Positions 9,812 to 18,086 of a stretch of 64,000 nt of DNA are shown here, in pieces; within the stretch, counting starts at the first letter, position 1, and each line of letters begins with the position of its first letter. The stretch is from Diphasiastrum complanatum (taxonomy: Eukaryota; Streptophyta; Lycopodiopsida; Lycopodiales; Lycopodiaceae): the NCBI GenBank assembly GCA_029204225.1, contig CM055097.1, forward strand, positions 8,327,411 through 8,391,410. The letters are read 5' to 3'. Made by a program: the position numbers and the translations under genes. The notes beneath the pieces were generated by a model. It was not told the DNA's origin and did not search any database. It was given only the letters and a program-made list of their open reading frames with translations.

Positions 9812-11218
9812 ATGGCCTCTTCCTCATCATCTCACGAGAATCAGGCTTGAGTTCATTTCTGAGTGAATTTGGGATTACTAAAAATCTGGACTATTTCCAC
9901 AGCCTATTCAGGCCATATCTACATGTTTTCAGGACTGCACAACTAAATTCTGACGTATTTTATGAACATTATGTCAGATTCAGAGATATACTTAGCAAGC
10001 ATGTTTTCTCCATAGGTCAACTCCAGTACATGCATTATACTGATCTTGTTCATTTCTTCCTAGCTTTTAGACATAGACTGGATAGAATGTTCCTCAAATT
10101 ATTTGATCTTTTCAAAAGTAGTTCTATGTGTCCGTATTGCAACAAGAAATGTCGATTGGTTGAATATCAGAGTGGTTTCATACTTTTTCTTTTAGTTCAG
10201 ATCCCAGATGATGATGAAGTTCTTGTTGCTGACCCTCCTTTTGCACCCTCCTCTGTTCAGTCAGCCATTAAGGATATCAGTCACTTTCTTATCGACACTC
10301 TTGATAAAGAAAGTGACTTCATTGATTTAAATACTGATGTTCTCCGGGATTCTTTCATTGGCCAAAATACATCTGATGATGAATCCAAATCTATAGAGGA
10401 TTCGAAATATCTTTTCAATTTGCCTGTATATTATATTGATGACGATGTATATTTTACTACTGCTGATTTATGTAAATTTTTTAACTATCGTGAGGACGAG
10501 GTTCTATGTTTATTATCCGGCACAATTTCCAAATTCTCCAACTTTGTAGATTTTGAGACAGATGACCTTGTTGCTGGTATTGATTTTGATGATGAGGAGG
10601 GTCTTATGACCGGTGAAGAATGACTGGATAAGACTTTATCAAATATAGCTGAGGTCATTATATTGATCATCCTGATCTGGTTGCTGATGATGATGAAGAA
10701 TGTGTAAGTGTTTAACCTTCCTTGCATTTGAATGTTTTCAATCACTGAATGTATTTTTGCTAGCATATTTCCTATTGCAGGATGCTCTCATAATAGATGA
10801 TTTTGCTGCGAGACGAGGTGGTTTCAGACAACACACATCCTCGTTCCAGAGGGACAGTGGACTGGGCCACTATCTTCGGCATTTTTTGAAGAGTGAGATC
10901 TGTATTGCTCATTCCAAACTGAGCCCAGTCGGGGAGAGTCTTATAGTGGCAGTTAAAGCTTTATCATTTTATCTAGGAGGACATAAATTTCTTAAGACAA
11001 ATAAGATCACTTTTGTCAAAAAATCTTATGTTTTGAACATTTTAGGCTTTACTGATGGGAATGTTCCTTTAAGGAGCTCCCATTATTCATTCTATTCCAC
11101 TTATATTGAGCTTAGTGGAAATAAGGATAATGCACATCTATTAGATGCATACGCTAGCAGAGAATTTCTTCATGACAATACTACCATAGAATCCGATACA
11201 AGATCTGATGATGAATAG
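9812..11218 (+). pseudogene. Unrecognised acidic protein gene of the transposon, probably frameshifted
   Basis: The best start is ATG 9812 (MASSSSSHENQ), about 230 bases after a TATA box, but its frame closes at once. The long open frame that follows (SSFLSEFGITKNLDYFHSLF onward) is shifted by one base, so a single indel near 9845 is likely. The protein has a hydrophobic helical N-terminal part, a Cys cluster (CPYCNKKC) and an acidic C-terminus with many Asp/Glu/Ser. An intron is clear at 10704-10780 (GTAAGT...TTGCAG). Another frame change at 10613-10653 would be repaired by removing 41 bases bounded by GT and AG, which is too short for a normal plant intron. The last exon ends at 11218 (SDTRSDDE). 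I recognise no family. It converges with the transposase gene. Confidence 0.5.
10704..10780 (+). other. 77-nt spliceosomal intron
   Basis: GTAAGTGTTT at the 5' end and CCTATTGCAG at the 3' end. It joins ...GAAGAATGT to GATGCTCTC in frame and separates the last exon of the unknown transposon gene. Confidence 0.75.
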
Positions 11219-11330
11219 CTGACACTTTCTATAATACAATCAATACATTTACATTGGGTATTGCTCCTCTCTTGTTCAATGAATTTGCAAAGCAATTCTG
11301 AACATGTCATGATGATCTTCTACTCAGCAA

Positions 11331-13867
11331 TCATCTAATTTTCTCTTCCTGTATGAACTTGCATGCCTTTCTAAACTTGTTGTATTGTGTGGACTTTGTT
11401 ATATGTCGAATCTGAACTCTGCGGTAGAACCACTAAAACAATTGACAAATGTAGTTTCGTTTTTCATTGGTTCCTCCATGTTGTGTATTTCGATGAAATG
11501 CTGCTCGTGCTTGCCAATGTGACTTCTCCATCCATTGTGATGACCATACACTCAAGCTTCCATATATATTTGCAAAAAATGTTGTATGATCTCTTAGTAT
11601 GTGCTGCATATGTCAAAATCATAATGTTAGTCTTATGTTTAGATCTAAATATATATGAAAATTTGAAAGCATTTTGAAAATTTTATACTAACCATGTAAT
11701 GAGTGATGTGATCTTCTCCCCATGCTTTTGATATTGCATTAACAAACTCGACACAAGTCCTTTGGACAGCTTTCTTATCAATATCAGAGTACTTTTCTTT
11801 TCTTAAAATAGCAATCATACTATCAAGCTTTTTCCATACATCAACTTTTAGTACTCTGGTTTTGTCGTCTTTCTCGAAGTCCTGAGTGGCAGCAGTAATA
11901 TCTGTCTAGACTGCGTGTTGAATATTAGAAGCCTTACCAATATGATTTGATTTGCTCCTCCTATGCTTGGCTTAGTTGGCATGTTCCCATTCTTTCCTAA
12001 AAGCTTTTCATCTTTTTGAATTTTGACATGTCCTTTATGGAGTCCTGCTTTTGATAAAACATCTTCTAATCGAGAGATAGCTTCCTTTGCTAATGATGCT
12101 GGCTTAGTATTCCAAGCAAAAACTATATGAAGATAAATAATCTTTTCTATTAATCTAACTTCTGCATGAAGAGTGCAAACATGCACATTTTTTAAGGGGA
12201 TAGGCAACATAAGCTTCCAGTTTGGATCTGCATATTCTTTAGTAATTCATGTACTCCTAGTTACATCTTTTTCCATTTTCATGCAGTACAAACAAGGGTG
12301 TTTTGATGTAGCACCGTGAGAGACATTGTACATACATTTCAATGTTTTCAAATCACATGCTAAGTGCCATTCAACATTGAAGTCTCCAACTCCTGGAACA
12401 TTGAGAAATCCTCCATCCATATGGTCCTTGATGATCCTAGGATAAGATGTCCTTGAGAATATCCATGATAATACATCATGATCCTCTTTCAGCACCTGTC
12501 CAAAGAATTAATCATACTTAGTTTACAATGTATTAATACTATTCAATGAATGTAATGTAATAATGAGGCTAGTTACCTGAAACGCTGCCAACCACCATAC
12601 ATCATTTTCTGACTGGACACTGAATTTGAAATCTTCTTGGTTCTCTATTTGGGATAGAGCACCATTCATGAGAGTTATAATAACCCTTTCCATCTTCTGC
12701 CCTTTCACAATTTCTGACTCATCTAACTTAAGTACTATGATTATTTTGCCATTCACCTTTTCATAGGTTATATCATAGAATGTGACGATGTATCTTAGCA
12801 AGTAATTTAGATCAACAAATAAATTGTTTGATGAATTATAGAATATTGATCTTCCATTAGTTTCATACACCTCCTCAATATAAAATGGAGTTCCAGTGAT
12901 CTTATGCATACCTATGTTTAATGTATCCCTCTCTTTCTTCAAGTGATATGTCCTAGGGATTGGGACTTTTCTAATTTGAACTTGCTTAAAAGCTTCTCTA
13001 ATTAGTTTAAATATTGTTGCATATGCTTCCCTACTAATACCTGCAAAATCACAAGCACCCTGAACTATAGTCTTATCTAAAATATTTTGAATGTCCACCA
13101 TCAAAGACTCTGCTATTTTACACTTTACATTTGAAATCCTATTGTTCATCATGATACGCTCAGTGGATTTGCAAGTCAATATTGTGCCCAATGACATTCC
13201 TAGTGAAGCATTGTCTTAATAATCTGCAAAAAAAACATATAGTTAACAGAATATCACCATAGCTGAAATTAAATCCAAATGTCATTGAAAAACTTACAAA
13301 ATTTAGAATATGCTTACTTGAATGCACGGATCCTTCTATTTCGATAACCTCCTTTTGAAAGCGTTTGAATATCCTTGCAACTTACTTTCAGCCTTCTTCT
13401 TTACCAAATCTGCATCCTTCAGTAATTGTAAGTTTTCAATACGAATAGACTGTAAGACTGATTGCATTTGCTCTAGTTCTGATTTGATATTGATTGCTAT
13501 CTTCTGTAATGATTCATTATTACTTTTAAGTTGTTCATTTTCTTCTAACGTCTTTTGGAGATGACAATCTCTATTCTGACAATAAGAGGATATCCGAATT
13601 AACTCACCTTCTAAAAAGTGAACTTTATTCATATAAAGATGTTTTCCATGGTTTTGCAATCTTTCACAATATCCTAGTAATCCACTATGCCCATTGCATA
13701 TCCATGTAACTAAATGAGTTATTGAAGAGAATGTGGGATGTCTCAAAGTGCTTGGATCTTGTGGATATAATGTTCCATCTGTCCACAAATCCACGTTTTT
13801 CTTTTCCTTCTGCCCTGTAACGAGAACGATCTTCAGCAAATATTTGAACTCCTTTGCCTCCTCTTCT
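11331..13867 (-). pseudogene. DDE-type transposase, four exons recognisable, decayed
   Basis: Exon 1 (13867-13336) has a short N-terminal domain and a coiled coil (LQKTLEENEQLKSNNESLQK). Exon 2 (13223-12577) ends at TTTCAG/GTAACT and carries a candidate first catalytic Asp in VLKLDESEIVKGQKMERV. Exon 3 (12495-11693) carries NVEWHLACDLKTLKCMY, followed by GATSKHPCLYC, a zinc-like CxxC seen next to the second Asp in several eukaryotic transposase families. Exon 4 (11603-11331) has SQWMEKSHWQARAAF with a candidate final Glu. In-frame stops are visible (a TGA near 12247, a TAG near 11907, a TAG near 11446) plus at least two frameshifts, so this copy cannot make a full protein. The layout resembles KDZ-like or related large transposases, but I cannot assign the superfamily. 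Confidence 0.65.
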
Positions 13868-14414
13868 CTACAAAGGTGCCAAATCAATAGGGATATCCAC
13901 ATGTAGAAGATATAATGTCATCATCAAAAAAATAATAGAGTAATCAGTTGCATCAAAGTACTATGACCAGATTCTATGAAGCAAAACAAAATACTCATCT
14001 TTGATTATATTATATACTATGTACGATCAATCCAATCTCCATGCTTGTATGTTTGATTCAAATTTGGAAATGCCGCTCATTTTTTCATTCCAATAGTAGT
14101 TGGCGCTTATATTTCCATTCTCGTGGAAGGAATGCATATGTAAACATTTTGCAATTTTTCCGGATTTGAATTTGGGGATGGCGGTCATATTCTAGATCCA
14201 CTGAAAATATTGCCCTTTTTGTAACCAATGGAGGGAATATTTTTGAATTTAGTCAAGTTATACTGCGAACTGTTAACAGTTCTTAACTGTGACTATAGAC
14301 ACTGTGGTTAGATCATTGGGAGTTGGGGAGGCCTTGGGAGTGGTGTGGGCAAGCAAATAAACAACATTGTTTTATTTATTTTGATATTTTTGTATATCCT
14401 TCATGGCATTCCTT
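13868..14414. other. Right subterminal region
   Basis: No gene. It contains the 16-bp perfect palindrome GAACTGTTAACAGTTC (14267-14282), TAACTGTGACTAT (14284-14296), which is shared with the left end, and two related copies of a TTTGAATTTGG-GATGGCGGTCAT-type segment near 14060 and 14165 (the first less similar). These are candidate transposase-binding sequences. Confidence 0.45.
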
Positions 14415-14448
14415 AAAGGGTCTTTTTGATATTGAGAACTCCTCTAAT
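14415..14448 (-). repeat. Right terminal inverted repeat
   Basis: Exact reverse complement of 5308-5341. The TA at 14445-14446 mirrors the TA at 5310-5311. Confidence 0.9.
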
Positions 14449-14810
14449 AATTATACATAGATAGAAAAACGTGCTGCTGCTATATTACACTGAAGCACAA
14501 CAAAATAACAGTTACAACCAAAATGATGACGTAACTGGGAGGCTCAAAATCATTTGTCTCATGGACGGAACATCACGTAGAGTGTGCCTGGATGATCCAT
14601 TTATAGAATTCATCCATGTACTAATTACAGTAAATATTTGTCACCTAATTAGGTAAGCCATTGTACTTGGAAGTATTTGGCTTGTGTGACAACTATACAT
14701 GGTATATACGGTCAACGAATAAGGGAATGTTGACGCGGACGAGGACGTCGCAAATTCTCTCACTTCACATTTTACGTGAAGTGGCTTTCTCTCACTTCGC
14801 ATTTTTGGGA
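14449..14810. other. Intergenic, no gene seen
   Basis: Flank of the TIR element. It contains two close copies of CTCTCACTTC(A/G)CATTTT near 14757 and 14791, just before the minisatellite. No coding signature was seen. Confidence 0.4.
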
Positions 14811-15240
14811 ATTGGTTGGGAACGTTCCTCGTTGAAAATAGACGACTGTCGGATTTTTTTTTCTCTCTTCGAGATTTTGCAAAAAAGCCGACAGTGCCCT
14901 TAAAAAGGCGAAGGTGCATGTGAAACAGTTTAACTTCTTCAAAATAGTTGAAAGGAAAAATTGACACTGTCGCAAAAAGCCGACACTGTTGAAAAAAGTC
15001 GATAGTGTCGGAAAAACCCGACATCGTCGAAAATAGAACTATGTTGAAGTGTCGCATTAAGGGAAAAGCCGACACTATCACATTTCAAAAAAAGCCGACA
15101 CGATCACATTTTGGAAAAAGCCGACATTGTTAAAAACATAGTTCATTTCTGCAGACTGTTGTGACACTCAGTGTAATTTTGCAGACTGTTGCGACACTTA
15201 GTGTAGTTCTGCAAACTGTTGCGACACTTAGTGTTGACAT
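14811..15240. repeat. Degenerate minisatellite, GCCGACACTGTTG-type units (copy B)
   Basis: It starts with the same leader as copy A at 752 (TGGTTGGGAACGTTCCTCG) and the same T-run plus CTCTCTTC. It then has AAAAAGCCGACACTGTTG-like units and ends in TTCTGCAGACTGTTGTGACACTCAGTG-like units. The orientation is the same as copy A. Confidence 0.8.
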
Positions 15241-16029
15241 GAGCAAGATGGAGAGGGGCCCTGGGTTGGCGACTAGGCACGTCTCTGCAGGAAGGGATCG
15301 AGGAAGGTTAGGGTAGCTGCGGGAGGGGCAAGAGATAAGGACGACAAGTAGGTAGGGTTGTGAAAGGGGGTACGGTCGTGACAATGTCATGTGCCAAATC
15401 CAAACTAATAGCCATAATAATGAAATTAAAGCTAGTAGCAATAACCATTCATGATAGCATATCCAAAGAAAGCTAAGGATTTTCATAGAATCACATTAAA
15501 CATGAAAGAATGAGTACAAAGCAATGAAAGGGCATTAATTCATGTAGATAAGGCACATGAGACCTAGCAACTAAAATCCCAAGGCTCACATTCACAAGAG
15601 GAATCTAGGGGCTCTCACTTTCAAATGAGCCAAAAGATTCAAAAATTGATGTTTCTTGCATATTTATAGACAATGCTCTAACTTAACTAAACATAATTAT
15701 CTTGAAGAATAGTTAGACCTTTTGTATTATATAGGCTACTTTGGGCCCTTATTGGCCTGTTATCCTTATAAATCACTTTGGTGTGCCTAAAGAGGGATCC
15801 GCCTTGTTCTTAAGGCTAATACCTCCTTTTGGGCCTACATGATATTATATTGCATTGTTTTAGCACTAATACAGTACTAAAATTACATGACACTCCCCCT
15901 ATTTAAACATTTTTGTCCTAAAAAATGAAGACGCTCTTTGTTTAGCTTGATTGCCTTGGTTAAGTAGTAAATTGTAATGGTTCATGGCCATATAAAACAA
16001 ACAAAGGTATTATGCCAATTGACACGTGT
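15241..16029. other. Intergenic repeat remnants, no gene
   Basis: A G-rich stretch (15250-15380) is followed by AT-rich DNA with no supported frame. The part near 15890-15930 adjoins the gypsy relic and may be decayed element DNA. Confidence 0.35.
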
Positions 16030-16440
16030 GGATTCAGCTAAGCACAACCAATCGACCCACCTTGTCTGGTGATCTAACAAAGTGTCGCAAATAATATTCC
16101 AACCACTGGTTGACTCTTTCTGTTTGTCCATCACTTTTCGAATGAAATGATGTACTTAAGCACAATTTAGTGCCTAACTTGTCCATTAAAACTTTTCAGA
16201 AAGTGGAAATAAATCTGTCGTCTCTATCGCTCGGTATCTCCTTTGGTATCCCATGCAATTTGAAGATGTTCTTCAAGAATATTTGTGCTATTTAAGCTAC
16301 ACTCTCAGTAGTTTTATAAGGTAGAAAATGTGCATATTTCGATCCACCACCACATAGATGTCATCATGTCCCTCAAACGTTGTTGGCAAGGGAAAAGCTA
16401 GACCCATGACTCAAGCGGCGTATTGGAGGTAGGATGATTA
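16030..16440 (-). mobile_element. Ty3/gypsy integrase core relic
   Basis: Minus-strand translation in shifting frames gives the order expected of a gypsy integrase: DIYVVVDRNMHIFYL (first Asp region), KLHGIPKEI-like text before the second Asp, then [34 protein letters not shown], the hallmark segment with the final Glu. Frameshifts and stops show it is dead. No RT or LTR could be linked to it. Confidence 0.75.
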
Positions 16441-17330
16441 CTCCTTTCTGACATCACTCATGAGTTAAATCTCTTTCGTTTTGCCCTAGATTTTTTTATT
16501 GGTGATAGTTGAATGTTGTTTAGATCTTTATGCTTAAGACTAAATGGTTAAAAAAACAATATACATAATAGATTATGGTTATGTGGATTTGGAATACCTT
16601 GCCATTGAAAGTGTTTGTATCATTATAATATTATGAGAGAATGCATAGAATCATTAAGTGGCTGCAATCATTGTCAAGGTAGTTGCACAGTAGCAAAAAT
16701 GGCTAGTATAGGTGACTAGCTTTATTTTGAGAGGTGCCACATCATAAGTCGAACTCGACAACTAGTCGAACTTCGGGTCGAGTCGAGATGAGTCGAGGTA
16801 TGTTGAGGAGTTCGACCCTTTTGACTTCGATCCCTTTCGGCCCTTGACAGTTTGACTTTGACTGTCGCGTGGCTACTATGCTTGCGAGAAACATACGTCA
16901 TCAATATATAAATTGGCATCCATACATGTTATCTAACACATGGCGATCCCTCGTTTGTGCACAGCTACACCGTAACCTCATCTCAATAAGCTCAAAATAT
17001 GAAGATTTCAACCAAACCTATATTAAATCCCATTCACCCCCCAAGGACATAAATACCTCGTAAAGCACTGAAAAAAAAATTTGATGTGTATTTAAGAGAA
17101 CCCTTACTTGGCAGAACTGTCTTACCACAGAGGTAAATTGACAAATTCTTTTTAACAACATACAAATTTATTACTTGCTGTAAAAAACTACTCTCGTATT
17201 ACCTTTGAAAAACTTATTACCTTCAGTACAAATTTCTGACTTACTGTAAAATACGATTGTAAAACTTCTGTGATACATAAAAGATCTGACTTCTTAAACT
17301 GAGCAGGATCTATGAGCTATGATCTATGAG
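16441..17330. other. Intergenic, no gene seen
   Basis: AT-rich sequence. At 16745-16815 there is a short run of GTCGAACTCGAC / GGGTCGAGTCGAG-like repeats. Nothing else is supported. Confidence 0.35.
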
Positions 17331-17335
17331 AGTCA

Positions 17336-17895
17336 TCAACGGTAGCCCTGCAGTGTTGATAGCGCTGTAAAGTCATATTTCTTCTTTGGATTTTGTTCTG
17401 ACAAAAGAAAGTAGGCACCATCTTTGTTTCCCTCTGGAACGAGTATGGACAAAGAATCAGCTACTTTCAATTTTTCATAGCCTTGACTGTAGAACTGAGG
17501 AGGAGACCTCGAAGGAGAAGGCCTTAGAGGATTTGACGGAAATGATATGGGGAATGTACAATAGCTCAAAAACGGTTTGAGACTAATCTGAGAGTGAGAG
17601 GCCTCAGCAGCCAAAATCTATGAAACTGATTTGATCGATTTGGCATTTTCTTTTAGGCAGCAGCGTAAATTCTTATGATGTAGTCAACAGTGGCAGCTCC
17701 ATGAAACTTCATTGCTCTTGCTCCATCGCTCGTAGATGCTAGCAAAGAGGAAATGGCAGGGAAGTGCAGTTTACAGTAAGGGTAAAAACAGAGGGGGAAG
17801 GGTAAAATCACGATGGGAACAGTTAAAACAACGATGCACAAATTGTTTTTCAGTGCTTTATGACGGGAAGGCCCCCATACTCGGGCCTTCCCCAA
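17336..17895 (-). CDS. Hypothetical short reading frames, unrecognised
   Basis: Two minus-strand frames of 80 and 92 residues lie here, divergent from the PPR gene. The second has a Ser/Pro-rich start and then YEKLKVADSLSILVPEGN and DGAYFLLSEQNPKKKYDF, which reads like protein, but I recognise no family. They are separated by stops and could be exons of one small gene (a possible acceptor TTTCATAG precedes the second) or chance frames. No firm function can be given. Confidence 0.2.
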
Positions 17896-17985
17896 TTTAA
17901 GGCCTTGGGCCCTCGGGCCGCCGCCCTCGGGCCCAAGGGCCTTAAATCAGGGAAGGCCCTCGGACGGGGGCCTTCCCCTATACTT
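17856..17985. repeat. GC-rich nested inverted repeats upstream of the PPR gene
   Basis: Four copies of GGGAAGGCC / GGCCTTCCC-type arms surround an inner inverted repeat TTTAAGGCCTTGGGCCCTCGGGC ... GCCCTCGGGCCCAAGGGCCTTAAA. The base composition is far more GC-rich than its surroundings. It sits about 100 bp upstream of the PPR gene's first ATG. Confidence 0.7.
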
Positions 17986-18086
17986 TAAGCTCGTCTTCTG
18001 CTTTTTCGTCCCTATAACTCTTTTCTTCCTTCTCCTGCTCCTCCTCCTCCTCCTCTTCTTCTTCTAGTCCATTTCCTTCCATAGCG

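Larger units (their letters stand above)
5308..14448. mobile_element. 9.1 kb DNA transposon carrying histone-H3/Ulp1 fusion, BAH-like and transposase genes
   Basis: The ends are perfect 34-bp inverted repeats at 5308-5341 and 14415-14448, starting ATTAGAGGAGTTCTC and ending GACCCTTT. The inner GAGGAG... core is flanked by TA on both sides, consistent with a TA target duplication; no longer duplication is visible. Inside lie four genes: a BAH-like gene (+), a histone-H3/Ulp1 fusion (-), an unknown acidic gene (+) and a DDE-type transposase (-). Subterminal motifs include TAACTGTGACTAT at both ends (5655-5667 and 14284-14296) and the palindrome GAACTGTTAACAGTTC at 14267-14282. Three of the genes carry stops or frameshifts; the histone fusion does not. 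I cannot place the superfamily with certainty. Confidence 0.8.

Noticed and set aside
14641-15081. Minus-strand frames across the GCCGACACTG array
   Set aside because: Repetitive Phe/Ser/Val text arises from the minisatellite units; no protein family.
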